Below, in pieces: positions 22,655-34,536 of a stretch of 64,000 nucleotides of DNA; the stretch's first letter is position 1; every line of letters starts with the position of its first letter. The stretch is from the NCBI RefSeq assembly GCF_018863415.1, contig NZ_JAHKSN010000001.1, forward strand, positions 434,001-498,000. Reading direction: 5' to 3'. The stretch comes from Deinococcus aestuarii. GTDB lineage: Bacteria > Deinococcota > Deinococci > Deinococcales > Deinococcaceae. The position numbers were made by a program, and so were the translations under genes. Under the pieces are notes generated by a model, which was given only the letters and a program-made list of their open reading frames with translations, was not told where the DNA came from and did not search any database.

Positions 22655-23350
22655 ATGCTGGCAATTATTGGGGCGATGGACGAGGAGATCGAATTGCTGC
22701 TCGCGGACCTGCGGGAGCGTGAGGACCTGGAACGGCCCGGCGTGACCCTGCACCGGGGCGTGCTGGAGGGGGTGCCCGTGCTCCTGACCCGCGGCGGGAT
22801 CGGCAAGGTGAACGCCGCGATGACGACCACGCACCTGCTCGCGGCGGGTGCCTCGCGGGTCATCTTCACGGGCGTGGCGGGCGGCGTCTTGCCGGGCTTG
22901 CGGGTGGGCGACATCGTGGTGAGCACCGACCTCGTGCAGCACGACGTGGACGTGACTGCGCTGGGCTACGAGGTCGGCACCATGCCCGGCGAGCCCCCCG
23001 CCTGGCCCGCCGACGAGCGGCTGCGGGCGGTCGCGCTGGCGGCGGCGGGCGAGGTGGAGGGCGTGCGCGTTCTGGAGGGCCGGGTGGCGAGCGGTGACCA
23101 GTTCGTCGCCTCGCGCGAGGGAGCGGGGCGGCTGCACGAGCTCTTCGGGGCGGCCTGCGCGGAGATGGAGGGGGCCGCCGTCGCCCAGGTGTGCGCCAAG
23201 GCGGGCGTGCCCTTCGTGGTCATCCGCTCGGTCAGCGACACCGCCGACAAGGGCGCGAGGGTGGACTACCGCACCTTCATGCCCCTCGTCGCCCGGCACG
23301 CCAAACAGGTCGTGCGGGGGATGCTCGCCCGGTTGGCCGCGCAGGGGTGA
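22655..23350 (+). CDS. mtnN: 5'-methylthioadenosine/S-adenosylhomocysteine nucleosidase
   Basis: A 231-residue enzyme that removes adenine from MTA and SAH, clearing by-products of SAM use. Motifs: IIGAMDEEIELL at the start, FTGVAGGVLPGL, DMEGAA-like EMEGAAVAQVC and RSVSDTAD with the catalytic aspartate. The ATG at 22655 is eight bases after TACACT (22641-22646); two in-frame upstream ATGs would overlap the promoter and palindrome. Its TGA overlaps the lrgA-like GTG. Confidence 0.93.
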   Translation: MLAIIGAMDEEIELLLADLREREDLERPGVTLHRGVLEGVPVLLTRGGIGKVNAAMTTTHLLAAGASRVIFTGVAGGVLPGLRVGDIVVSTDLVQHDVDVTALGYEVGTMPGEPPAWPADERLRAVALAAAGEVEGVRVLEGRVASGDQFVASREGAGRLHELFGAACAEMEGAAVAQVCAKAGVPFVVIRSVSDTADKGARVDYRTFMPLVARHAKQVVRGMLARLAAQG

Positions 23351-23721
23351 ACACGTCCGTCACCCGGACGCTCCCCGCTCCCGTGCGCTTCGTGCTGGGG
23401 CTGGGCGTGCTCGTGGCCTTCGCGGCGCTGGGCACCGCCCTCGTCTCCGCCCTGCGGCTGCCGCTGCCGGGGTCGGTGGTCGGCATGGTGCTGCTGTGGG
23501 CGGCCCTGTCCCTGGGGGTGGTGCGGCTCCACTGGATCGAGGACGCCGCCGACGGCCTGCTCGGCACCCTGGGGCTGCTGTTCGTGCCCGCCACCGTGGG
23601 CGTGGTCGAGTACCTGTCGGCGGGGGCGGCGTGGGCGCTGTGGCTGCTCGTGATGCTCGCCGGGTTGCTGCTGGGGGCGGGGGCGGCGGGGCTGGTGGCG
23701 GGGCGGCTGGTGCGGGGGTGA
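23347..23721 (+). CDS. lrgA: CidA/LrgA-family membrane protein
   Basis: A 124-residue protein with four membrane segments and the family motif LPLPGSVVGMVLL. CidA/LrgA proteins are holin-like and pair with CidB/LrgB; recent work also links them to metabolite export. GTG at 23347 overlaps the mtnN stop, so it is coupled to it. The lrgB partner follows after 58 bases that contain a half copy of the dispersed repeat. Confidence 0.82.
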   Translation: MNTSVTRTLPAPVRFVLGLGVLVAFAALGTALVSALRLPLPGSVVGMVLLWAALSLGVVRLHWIEDAADGLLGTLGLLFVPATVGVVEYLSAGAAWALWLLVMLAGLLLGAGAAGLVAGRLVRG

Positions 23722-23727
23722 GGGGGA

Positions 23728-23757
23728 GCTTTCAGCCATCCGCCGTCAGCCGTCCGC
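23728..23757. repeat. Dispersed repeat, partial copy 3
   Basis: GCTTTCAGCCATCCGCCGTC and following CAGCCGTCCGCT match one arm of the repeat seen in full at 34441. The second arm is absent, so this copy cannot form the long hairpin. It separates lrgA from lrgB. Confidence 0.65.
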
Positions 23758-23779
23758 TCTCGACGACCGGGGGGCCCCT

Positions 23780-24436
23780 GTGATCTGGGTCGCCCTCACC
23801 CTCCTCGCCTTCGCGCTGGGCGTGGTGGCGCAGGTCAGGACGCGGAGTGCCCTCGTCAACCCCACCCTGATCGCCACGGTGGTCGTGGCGGCGGTGCTGC
23901 TGGTGTCGGGCACGGCGTACTCCACCTACCAGGCGCAGGTGCGGCCCGTCTCCTTCCTGCTGGGTCCGGCGGTGGTGGCGCTCGCGGTGCCGCTCTACCG
24001 GCTGCGGGCACTGCTGGTGCGGGAGTGGCGGGCGCTGGCGCTGGGGGGCGCGGCGGGCACGCTCGTCGGGGTGGGGGCCGACACGCTGCTGCCCCGCCTC
24101 CTCGGCCTGAGCGTGGAGGCGCAGCGGTCGCTGTCGACGGCCCCGGCGACAAGCCCCGTCGCCCTGCAACTCGCCCACCTCACCGGGGCGCCCCCGGCCC
24201 TCGCGGCGACGCTGGCCGTGCTGTCGGGACTGCTGGGCGCCCTGGTCCTCCCCCCCGCCCTGACGCGGCTGGGCGTGCGTCATCCCCTCGCTCGGGGGGT
24301 TGCCATCGGCAGCGTCGCGCACGGGATCGGCACCGCCCGCGCCCGCGAGGAGGGGGAGCAGACCGGGGCCGCGAGCAGCATCGGCATGGGGCTCGCCGCC
24401 CTCGTCGTGACCCTGGTGGTGGCGCTGACCCGCTGA
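23780..24436 (+). CDS. lrgB: CidB/LrgB-family membrane protein
   Basis: A 218-residue protein with six to seven membrane segments and the LrgB hallmarks LLGPAVVALAVPLYR, LSTAPATSPVALQL (usually PKSVTTPIA) and SVAHGIGTARA. It is the partner of the LrgA-like protein just upstream and ends the mtnN-lrgA-lrgB transcript. The start is GTG at 23780; no strong ribosome binding site is seen. Confidence 0.85.
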   Translation: MIWVALTLLAFALGVVAQVRTRSALVNPTLIATVVVAAVLLVSGTAYSTYQAQVRPVSFLLGPAVVALAVPLYRLRALLVREWRALALGGAAGTLVGVGADTLLPRLLGLSVEAQRSLSTAPATSPVALQLAHLTGAPPALAATLAVLSGLLGALVLPPALTRLGVRHPLARGVAIGSVAHGIGTARAREEGEQTGAASSIGMGLAALVVTLVVALTR

Positions 24437-24439
24437 GGC

Positions 24440-25105
24440 TCAGAGCCGCGCGAGCACCGTCTCCGCCCCCGTCACCCGGTCGCCCACGCTGACCTGCGGG
24501 GTGGCACCGGCGGGCAGCGTCAGCAGGACGAGGCCCCCCTCCCCCAGGAAGGCGAGCTTGTGCCCGGCGCGGGCCTCGTCGCCCCGCCGGAGGTAGGTCG
24601 TCGCGTTCAGGCCGCCCGCCCCCGCCACGAAGGTCACGCTCACGTCGCCGTTCGCGGCGGTCAGGGTCGTGGTGTGGCGCTCGTTCTCCACCGCGCCGCG
24701 CGTGCCGAGCAGGTCGGCGGGGAGGCCCAGCAGGAGGCCGGGGCTTCCCAGGGGCGCGTTCAGGCGGCTCCCGAGGTGCTCGACTCCCGTGGCCGTGCCG
24801 CTCACCGGGACATAGGCGAAATGCACGTCGAGGGGCCCGACATGGAGCCCGACGAGCCAGCCCTCGCGCACGTCCGCGCCGGTCAGGTCACGCGCGCCCA
24901 GCGGGGCGGCCAGCGTCTCCACCCGCACCTCCCCGTTCTCGATGCGCCGGACGAAACACACCAGCCCGTCGGCGGGGCTGAGGACCGCGCCCGCGTCCTG
25001 CGGCGGGATGCGGATGGGATCGCGGTAACGGCGCACCCCGCGCACGTACCAGACGGCGGCTCCCAGGGCGGCGAGGGGCAGGATCAGGCGGGGGAGTCGG
25101 GGCAT
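24440..25105 (-). CDS. Phosphatidylserine decarboxylase-like protein lacking the pyruvoyl serine
   Basis: A 221-residue type II PSD-like protein: an N-terminal membrane helix, LSPADGLVCFV, GPLDVHFAYVPVSG, ENERHTTTL and a C-terminal VGDRVTGAETVLARL. In active PSDs a GS(S/T)-type FGSR motif sits just before the last beta strands and its serine becomes the pyruvoyl group. Here the aligned stretch reads FLGEGGLVLLTLP, with Gly at the serine position, so self-cleavage is not expected. It may have lost activity or use another chemistry. ATG at 25105, six bases after TACACT. Convergent with lrgB, three bases apart. Confidence 0.75.
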   Translation of the reverse strand: MPRLPRLILPLAALGAAVWYVRGVRRYRDPIRIPPQDAGAVLSPADGLVCFVRRIENGEVRVETLAAPLGARDLTGADVREGWLVGLHVGPLDVHFAYVPVSGTATGVEHLGSRLNAPLGSPGLLLGLPADLLGTRGAVENERHTTTLTAANGDVSVTFVAGAGGLNATTYLRRGDEARAGHKLAFLGEGGLVLLTLPAGATPQVSVGDRVTGAETVLARL

Positions 25106-25168
25106 GGGGGGAGTGTAGAGGAGGAACGGGCGGGGCCGCCGGGACCCCCGGTTTCCACCCCGCCGACC

Positions 25169-25858
25169 TCACCGCGAGACGAGAATCTGCACGCTCTGGA
25201 GGGTGTCGGGCTGGGCGCCCGCGACCGGCGTCTCCCCGCCCTGCCCGCTCGTCGCCGTCCGCGTGAGCCTCGCCAGCACGTCCTGACCCGCCACCACCCT
25301 GCCGAACACGGTGTATTCGCCGCTCAGGAAGTCGGCAGGCGCGAGCGTGACGAAAAACTGGCTCCCCTGCGAGAAGGGACTCTGCGAGCGGGCCATGCCG
25401 AGAACCCCCGCCGAGTTGAAGTTCAGCCCCTGGTCGAGTTCCACGAAGAAATCGTAGCCGGGCCCCCCCGTCCCCCACTTCCCCCGCTGGGAGAGGTCCG
25501 CGCTGAGCGGATCGCCCCCCTGCGCCATGAAGCCGTCGATCACCCGGTGAAAGCGTGTCCCGTCGTAGAAGTGGTTCAGCGCCAGGAACACGAAGTTGTT
25601 GACCGCCTTGGGCGCCTGCCGGGCGTACAGCTCGACGGTCACGTCCCCCTTGCCCGTCCTCAGGACAGCCCGGTAGGTCTTCGCGGGATCGACCACCCAG
25701 CCCGGCTCCTTGAAGGAACGGACCGGCTGGGCGCTGAGGGGCGGCACCGGGATGAAGGTGGGCGCGGCGGCGGGGCGGGCAGGCGCCGTGGCCGGGGTGG
25801 AGGTCTGCGCGAGGGCGGCGGAGGCGAGCAGCAGGGCGGACAGGGTGAGGGAACGCAT
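25169..25858 (-). CDS. Secreted cyclophilin-type peptidyl-prolyl isomerase
   Basis: A 229-residue foldase with a signal peptide (RSLTLSALLLASAALAQ) and a linker rich in Ala/Pro/Thr, then a cyclophilin domain: VTVELYARQAPKAVNNFVFLA, GTRFHRVIDGFMAQGGDP with the catalytic arginine, GVLGMARS, and GSQFFVTLAPADFL. Likely active in the periplasm. The ATG at 25858 is seven bases after TAGGCT, a box that overlaps the stop of the upstream decayed gene. Confidence 0.9.
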   Translation of the reverse strand: MRSLTLSALLLASAALAQTSTPATAPARPAAAPTFIPVPPLSAQPVRSFKEPGWVVDPAKTYRAVLRTGKGDVTVELYARQAPKAVNNFVFLALNHFYDGTRFHRVIDGFMAQGGDPLSADLSQRGKWGTGGPGYDFFVELDQGLNFNSAGVLGMARSQSPFSQGSQFFVTLAPADFLSGEYTVFGRVVAGQDVLARLTRTATSGQGGETPVAGAQPDTLQSVQILVSR

Positions 25859-25863
25859 GAGGC

Positions 25864-26243
25864 TTAGCCTAGCTGGTGACGGGGCCTTCTCCACCGGCGC
25901 CCCGCCGAGATGATCAGGTCGAGGGTCCGCTGGACCGACGCTTTATGGGCCTCCAGGCGCCCGATCTCCGCCGGGTCGGCGCCCGCCGCCGTCATCACCT
26001 TCAACACCTCGTCGTCTTTTTCAAGCCTCTTCCGCAGGTAAGCCAAGATGGTCGCCTCCCCCAACTCGCCCTTGGAGATGAAGGAAAGCTGTGACCATCG
26101 GGGCGCTCGCGGATGGAGGCCCGGGCGTTGAGCTTCTCGTAGCCCTCCGCCAGCTATTGCCCCTCACTGCCCGCAAGCTGGGGACCACCCGCGAACAGCA
26201 GGCCCGTCAGGGTCACGCACACCGCCTGTCTCCAGCCCCTCAT
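25864..26243 (-). pseudogene. Decayed gene for a small secreted protein
   Basis: An ATG at 26243 behind GAAGGGAG opens a signal peptide (RQAVCVTLTGLLFAGG) that stops at a TAG after about 29 codons. The same frame continues with LAEGYEKLNARASIRER, then the coding pattern moves to another frame, ISKGELGEATILAYLRKRLE and onward to HQLG at 25864. One nonsense codon and one frameshift separate three pieces that together look like a secreted helical protein of about 125 residues. An alternative is a separate 66-residue gene from TTG at 26064. The family is not recognised. Confidence 0.5.
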
Positions 26244-26278
26244 CAGCATCTCCCTTCAAGCGGGCTGGGAACGCTCCA

Positions 26279-26755
26279 TCATCCCTCCTCCACCGCCAGG
26301 CTCGTCGTGTACTTCTCCTGCTTGACCACAATCGTGCTCGCCGTGTTCCGCACGCCGGGGGTCGCGGCCAGCACGTCCACCAGGAAGGTCTGGTAGGCGT
26401 CGAGGTCGGGCACACACACCTTGAGCAGGTAGTCGGTGTCGCCCAGGCACAGGTAGCACTCCAGCACCTCGGGGCGGGCGCGCATGTGCTCGGCGAAGGT
26501 CTCGAAACCCTGCTTCGTCTGCTTGTCGAGCGTCACCCGCACGAGCACCATCAGGTCCCTCCCGACGAGTTTGGGGTCGAGCAGGGCCACGTAGCGGCTG
26601 ACCACCCCCTCCTCCTCCAGCCGCCGCACCCGGCGCAGCGTGGGCGCGGGCGTCAGGCCGATCTCGTCGGCGAGTTCGGTGTTCGGGATGCGGGCGTCGC
26701 GCTGGAGGATGGTCAGGATGCGGCGGTCGATGGCGTCGAGTTCGGGCCGTGACAT
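26279..26755 (-). CDS. Lrp/AsnC-family transcriptional regulator
   Basis: A 158-residue regulator: winged helix ([18 protein letters not shown], then [27 protein letters not shown]) and a RAM ligand domain with [14 protein letters not shown] and [17 protein letters not shown] at 26755, ten bases after TAAACT (26766-26771). It diverges from alanine dehydrogenase, and a 15-base palindrome overlaps its own -35 region. Amino-acid-responsive control of ald and of itself is the likely job. Confidence 0.9.
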   Translation of the reverse strand: MSRPELDAIDRRILTILQRDARIPNTELADEIGLTPAPTLRRVRRLEEEGVVSRYVALLDPKLVGRDLMVLVRVTLDKQTKQGFETFAEHMRARPEVLECYLCLGDTDYLLKVCVPDLDAYQTFLVDVLAATPGVRNTASTIVVKQEKYTTSLAVEEG

Positions 26756-26780
26756 AAATGCCAGCAGTTTAGCCCTTTCA

Positions 26781-26795
26781 CGCAACGACGTTGCG
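26781..26795. promoter_or_regulatory. 15-bp palindrome between lrp and ald, candidate Lrp site
   Basis: CGCAACGACGTTGCG has seven-base arms around a central A. It lies over the expected -35 region of the lrp-like gene and about 134 bases upstream of the ald start, so it suits autorepression and remote control of ald. Confidence 0.45.
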
Positions 26796-26921
26796 GATAT
26801 GCACCCCAGAGCTGGGAAGGAAGCAATCGCAAGTGCCGATGCTCCTGCTACCATTGCGCCAAGGCAACAGAGAATCCGTCGGCGGGGCACCTCTTTCCGC
26901 GCGGCGTGTGGAGGCAAGGAC

Positions 26922-28028
<1,107 letters not shown>

Positions 28029-28043
28029 GCGGGAGGCCAACAG

Positions 28044-28076
28044 GGGGCGAGGCAACCACTTCGGCGGCCTCGCCCC
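28044..28076. terminator. Hairpin terminator between ald and the convergent dioxygenase gene
   Basis: GGGGCGAGGC (28044-28053) pairs with GCCTCGCCCC (28067-28076), followed by TTCCCCTT. It can serve ald and, on the other strand, the convergent gene. Confidence 0.6.
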
Positions 28077-28083
28077 TTCCCCT

Positions 28084-29046
28084 TCAGTTCCGACTAGCCT
28101 TCAGCGGCGTCAACCCCGCCTCGATCTGCTTCCGCCTCGGCTCCAGGAAGGGCGCGAGCACCAGCGATTCCCCGAGGTGGGCCGGGTCCTCGTCCACCGC
28201 GAAGCCCGGGCCGTCGGTCGCTAGTTCGATCAGGATGCCCTGCGGCTCGCGGTAGTAGACCGAGTGGAACCAGTGGCGGTCCACCTCGCCGCTCGTCCGC
28301 AGGCCCAGGCCGCTGAGCCGCTCGCTCCAGGCGTGGTAATCCTCGTCCCGCACCCGCAGGGCGAGGTGGTGGACGCCGCCCGCACCGGACCGCGCCGCAG
28401 GCAGAGAGGAGTCGAGGCGCAGGTGGAGTTCGGTGTGCGGCCCGCCCTCCCCCATCGCGTAAACGTGGACTGTCCGGTCGGGCTTCTCGGGGTCGGGATA
28501 GGTGCCCGCCGCGTGCAGACCATAGGCGCGAGTCAACACCCGCTCAGTGGGAAAGAGGCCGGGCAGGGTCAGTTCGACGGGCCCGAGGCCGAGAATCTGG
28601 TGCTCGGCGGGGACGAGACTGCCCTCCCACGCCACCCCTTCCGGCCCTCCTTCCACAAGGCTGAGGCGCTGGCCCTCCGGGTCGGCAAAGTCTAGGTGGG
28701 GGCGATTCGCGCGGGTGACGGGCGTAACGGTCAGGCCCTGTCCTCGCAGATGCTCGGTCCACCAACCCAAGCTCCCCTCGGGCACCCGCAGCCCCGTGCG
28801 CGTGATCGAGTTGTTGCCCGGTACCTCGGGCGGCACGGGCCACTCGAAGAAGGTCAGGTCGCTCCCCGGACTCCCCACCCCGTCCGCGAAGAAGAGGTGG
28901 TAGGCCGTCACGTCGTCCTGATTGACCGTCTTCTTGACGAGCCGCAGGCCCAGCACACCCGTGTAGAAGTCGAGGTTCGCCTGCGCGTTCGCCGTCACGG
29001 CGGTGACGTGGTGCAGCCCGTGGGGGATGAGGGGGGAGTTGGTCAT
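28084..29046 (-). CDS. Ring-cleaving dioxygenase-like glyoxalase-fold protein (MhqO-like)
   Basis: A 320-residue protein of two vicinal-oxygen-chelate domains. Metal-ligand candidates are HHVTAVTANAQANLDFY at the N-terminus (His), VHHLALRVRDED in the second half and GILIELATDGPGF near residues 270-283 (Glu). It resembles MhqO/MhqA-type proteins that deal with hydroquinones and quinones. ATG at 29046, six bases after TACACT. A perfect 14-base palindrome lies between its -10 and -35, suggesting repression, perhaps by a MarR-type protein encoded elsewhere. Confidence 0.85.
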   Translation of the reverse strand: MTNSPLIPHGLHHVTAVTANAQANLDFYTGVLGLRLVKKTVNQDDVTAYHLFFADGVGSPGSDLTFFEWPVPPEVPGNNSITRTGLRVPEGSLGWWTEHLRGQGLTVTPVTRANRPHLDFADPEGQRLSLVEGGPEGVAWEGSLVPAEHQILGLGPVELTLPGLFPTERVLTRAYGLHAAGTYPDPEKPDRTVHVYAMGEGGPHTELHLRLDSSLPAARSGAGGVHHLALRVRDEDYHAWSERLSGLGLRTSGEVDRHWFHSVYYREPQGILIELATDGPGFAVDEDPAHLGESLVLAPFLEPRRKQIEAGLTPLKASRN

Positions 29047-29062
29047 GGGGTCAGTGTAGATC

Positions 29063-29076
29063 GTTCAACGTTGAAC
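29063..29076. promoter_or_regulatory. 14-bp palindrome in the MhqO-like promoter
   Basis: GTTCAACGTTGAAC is perfectly palindromic and fills the spacer between the TACACT -10 (29053-29058) and the -35 position. It shares AACGTTGA with the fadJ/quinone oxidoreductase intergenic site at 33384. Confidence 0.5.
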
Positions 29077-29096
29077 TACAGTGAGATGCAGGGTTT

Positions 29097-29240
29097 TCTC
29101 CCTCTCCCCTCGTGGGAGAGGGTCGGGGTGAGGGGGAAGGCAAGTCCTCTCACCGCTAAGAAGATGCCTTCCCTTCCTACTGGCCTTGGGATGGCGTGCC
29201 CGTTCACCCCCTCCCAGCCTCCCCCCTCAAGGGGAGGAGC
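29097..29240. repeat. Repeat-like noncoding element
   Basis: Contains CCCTCTCCC (29100-29108) and GGGAGAGGG (29114-29122) as an inverted repeat, a GGGTCGGGGTGAGGGGG run, and a second pair CCCCTC / GAGGGG-type near 29224-29236. It fills the gap between fadA's end and the MhqO-like promoter and resembles degenerate sequence at 49-115. Confidence 0.45.
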
Positions 29241-29302
29241 GAAAAGATGAAGGCGCGAGACGGTCATCACCGCCCCGCGCCCCTCATTACTCATCCCTAT
29301 CC

Positions 29303-30478
29303 CTACATCACCTCGAACAGCCCTGCCGCCCCCATGCCGCCGCCGACACACATAGTGGCGACGACGTACTTGGCGCCCCGCCGCCGTCCCTCGATCAGAG
29401 CGTGGCCGACGAGGCGGGCGCCGCTCATGCCGTAGGGGTGGCCGACCGAGATGGCGCCGCCGTTGACGTTGAGCTTGTCGTCCGGGATGCCGAGCTTGTC
29501 CTGGCAGTAGAGAACCTGGACGGCGAAGGCTTCATTCAGCTCCCACAGGTCGATGTCATCCACCGTCAGGTCGAAGCGCTTGAGGAGCTTGGGCACCGCG
29601 TACACGGGACCGATGCCCATCTCGTCGGGCTCGGTGCCCGCGACCGCCATGCCCATGTAGCGCCCGAGCGGTTGCAGGCCGCGCGAACGCGCCAGTTCCG
29701 CCTCCATCACCACGCAGGCGGATGCGCCGTCGGAGAGCTGCGAGGCGTTGCCCGCCGTGATCTGGTTGCCCTCGCCGCGCACGGCCTTGAGCGAACGCAG
29801 GCCCTCCATCGTGGTGTCGGGGCGGTTGCCCTCGTCCTTGGTGAGGGTCACTTCCTTCATGGTGATCTCGCCCGTCTCCTTGTTCTGGACCCCCATCCGC
29901 GCGGTCACGGGGATGATCTCGTCGTCGAACTTGCCCTCGGCCTGGGCTTTCGCGGTGCGTTGTTGGGAGCGCAGGGCGTACTCGTCGCACCGCTCACGGC
30001 TGATGGAGTACCGCTGGCCGACGACCTCGGCGGTGTCGATCATCGGCATGTAGACGCCGTTGTGCATGGACAGGAGTTCGGGGTCGGGGCCCACGCGCAT
30101 CTCCGGCGTCTGCACGAGCGAGATCGACTCCACGCCGCCCGCCACGCACACGTCCATGCGGTCCACGATGACCTGCTTGGCGGCGGTGGCAATGGACATC
30201 AGGCCGGAGGCGCACTGCCGGTCGATGGACATGCCCGCCACGCCCACGCCGAGACCCGAGCGCAGCGCGGCGTTGCGGCCAATCGTGGTCTGGACGCCCT
30301 GCTGCATGGCGGCGCCCATCACGCAGTCTTCGATCTCGGCGGCCTCGACCCCGGCCCGCTCGACGGCGGCGCGGATGGCGTAGGAGGCGAGGGTCGGCGA
30401 GGGGGTGGCGTTGAAGGCCCCCCGGTAGGCCCTGCCGATGGGGGTGCGGGCGGTGGAAACGATGACGGCTTCACGCAT
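29303..30478 (-). CDS. fadA: Acetyl-CoA acyltransferase (thiolase)
   Basis: A 391-residue thiolase, last step of fatty acid beta-oxidation. Motifs: [36 protein letters not shown] with the acyl-accepting cysteine (about residue 90), [18 protein letters not shown] with the catalytic histidine and [14 protein letters not shown] with the second cysteine. ATG at 30478 is preceded by AAAAAGGAGTAATTAA, a clear ribosome binding site. It is the distal gene of the fadJ operon, separated from fadJ by two small genes. Confidence 0.95.
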   Translation of the reverse strand: MREAVIVSTARTPIGRAYRGAFNATPSPTLASYAIRAAVERAGVEAAEIEDCVMGAAMQQGVQTTIGRNAALRSGLGVGVAGMSIDRQCASGLMSIATAAKQVIVDRMDVCVAGGVESISLVQTPEMRVGPDPELLSMHNGVYMPMIDTAEVVGQRYSISRERCDEYALRSQQRTAKAQAEGKFDDEIIPVTARMGVQNKETGEITMKEVTLTKDEGNRPDTTMEGLRSLKAVRGEGNQITAGNASQLSDGASACVVMEAELARSRGLQPLGRYMGMAVAGTEPDEMGIGPVYAVPKLLKRFDLTVDDIDLWELNEAFAVQVLYCQDKLGIPDDKLNVNGGAISVGHPYGMSGARLVGHALIEGRRRGAKYVVATMCVGGGMGAAGLFEVM

Positions 30479-30482
30479 TTAA

Positions 30483-30773
30483 TTACTCCTTTTTCGCTTG
30501 GTCCTGAGTCTTCTGGATTCCATCTTGTAAACCGTTCTGCTGGTAAATGGACCACAGACCTAAGAGCGTATCTCGCACAAACTCAAGGTCGTACTCGCCC
30601 TCCTCATCCCACTGACCGGATTCAAGTTGCTTGATCGCCGACTGAATGCGACTAAGTAGAAGAGCCAAGCTGTCTCCCTGGATGGAAACGCTGGGGTATC
30701 CCCTATCAGGCCGTTGAAATATCCAAGTACCGGAGGTCCTGTGAAAGACCTCTACTTCGAACCTCTCGCTCAT
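30483..30773 (-). CDS. Hypothetical protein of low GC inside the fad operon
   Basis: A 96-residue acidic soluble protein of unknown function (EVFHRTSGTWIFQRPDRGY, LLSRIQSAIKQLESGQWDEE). Its base composition is close to half GC, clearly lower than fadA and fadJ, and codon use differs, which suggests recent acquisition. It lies four bases upstream of the fadA start. The compact shape recalls small immunity-type proteins, but there is no toxin gene beside it. Confidence 0.6.
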   Translation of the reverse strand: MSERFEVEVFHRTSGTWIFQRPDRGYPSVSIQGDSLALLLSRIQSAIKQLESGQWDEEGEYDLEFVRDTLLGLWSIYQQNGLQDGIQKTQDQAKKE

Positions 30774-30803
30774 TGGCCTGGCCCTTTCTTGTGCACGACT
30801 CCT

Positions 30804-31226
30804 CTAAAGCTCGAAGAGGCTCATCACCACGCCCGGCTGCTCATCACCCCCGGCGGAGGAGTACAGGCGGCGCGCGGCGTGGTTGTCCTCCTCGGTGAGG
30901 ACCCAGGCAGCCACACAGCCCAGCGTCCGAGCGTGCGCGAGCAGGGCGTCCAGCATCCGTCGGCCCAGGCCCTGTCCCTGGTAAGGGCCCGCCACCCCGA
31001 CCTCGTTGATGAACAATTCAGGCGGCTTGTCAGGATGGACGTAGTGGAAGCCACCAGCCATGCCCACCACAGTTTCACCGTCCAGCGCGACGGCCAGGTG
31101 GTGCCGGGCGTCCGAGAAGAAGGCGGCCAGCGAGTCGGGCCGGAGGTCGTAGTCGAAGACGCCGGGGGCGACGTTTCGCAAGACCTCCGCCTCCCCCTCA
31201 CCCAGCAGGCGCACCTGGACAGTCAT
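30804..31226 (-). CDS. GNAT-family N-acetyltransferase
   Basis: A 140-residue acetyltransferase. The acetyl-CoA site is INEVGVAGPYQGQGLGRRMLDALL (V/I-x-x-x-x-GxGxG/A) around residues 72-95, followed by GCVAAWVLTEEDNHAARRLY. The overall order resembles AAC(3)-I-type enzymes, but the substrate cannot be told. Its start lies four bases after the fadJ stop, so it is co-transcribed with beta-oxidation genes without an evident link to them. Confidence 0.82.
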   Translation of the reverse strand: MTVQVRLLGEGEAEVLRNVAPGVFDYDLRPDSLAAFFSDARHHLAVALDGETVVGMAGGFHYVHPDKPPELFINEVGVAGPYQGQGLGRRMLDALLAHARTLGCVAAWVLTEEDNHAARRLYSSAGGDEQPGVVMSLFEL

Positions 31227-31230
31227 GCGG

Positions 31231-33309
<2,079 letters not shown>

Positions 33310-33383
33310 AGCGGTCCTCCTTGGGTGAGGGCCCCAGCTTTTCACGGGTCAGGGGGACGGGTCAAATACGCCCGCGTTCATGT

Positions 33384-33399
33384 TGAACGTTGACGTTCA
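33384..33399. promoter_or_regulatory. 16-bp inverted repeat between fadJ and quinone oxidoreductase
   Basis: TGAACGTTGACGTTCA: arms TGAACG and CGTTCA around TTGA. An overlapping TTCA-TGT-TGAA lies just to its left. The site is 22 bases upstream of the -10 at 33421 and 75 bases upstream of the fadJ start, so one repressor could govern both genes. It resembles TetR/FadR-type operators in general form. Confidence 0.45.
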
Positions 33400-33432
33400 C
33401 CCTGACAGGAACAACGCGAGTATCCTCTCTCC

Positions 33433-34434
<1,002 letters not shown>

Positions 34435-34440
34435 GGGTAA

Positions 34441-34534
34441 GCTTTCAGCCGTCAGCGGTCAGCAAAAGGGACGCCCCAGCACAAGCCGGGGCGTCGTTTC
34501 TTCGCTGATGGCTGAAAGCTGACGGCTGACCGCT
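34441..34534. repeat. Dispersed palindromic repeat, copy 4
   Basis: The cleanest copy: GCTTTCAGCCGTCAGCGGTC on the left, a hairpin ACGCCCC...GGGGCGT in the middle (34470-34494) and GCTGAAAGCTGACGGCTGAC on the right. The arms are inverted repeats. It lies between two convergent genes and may act as their terminator. Confidence 0.85.
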
Positions 34535-34536
34535 CT

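Noticed and set aside
26750..26760. Radiation/desiccation response motif half-site (TTATGTCA) at the lrp start
   Set aside because: Only one half is present and it lies over the start codon; the palindromic partner is missing.
29076..29351. Minus-strand 91-codon reading frame over the fadA end
   Set aside because: It is made largely of the repeat-like CCCTCTCCC/GGGAGAGGG element and has no protein-like character.
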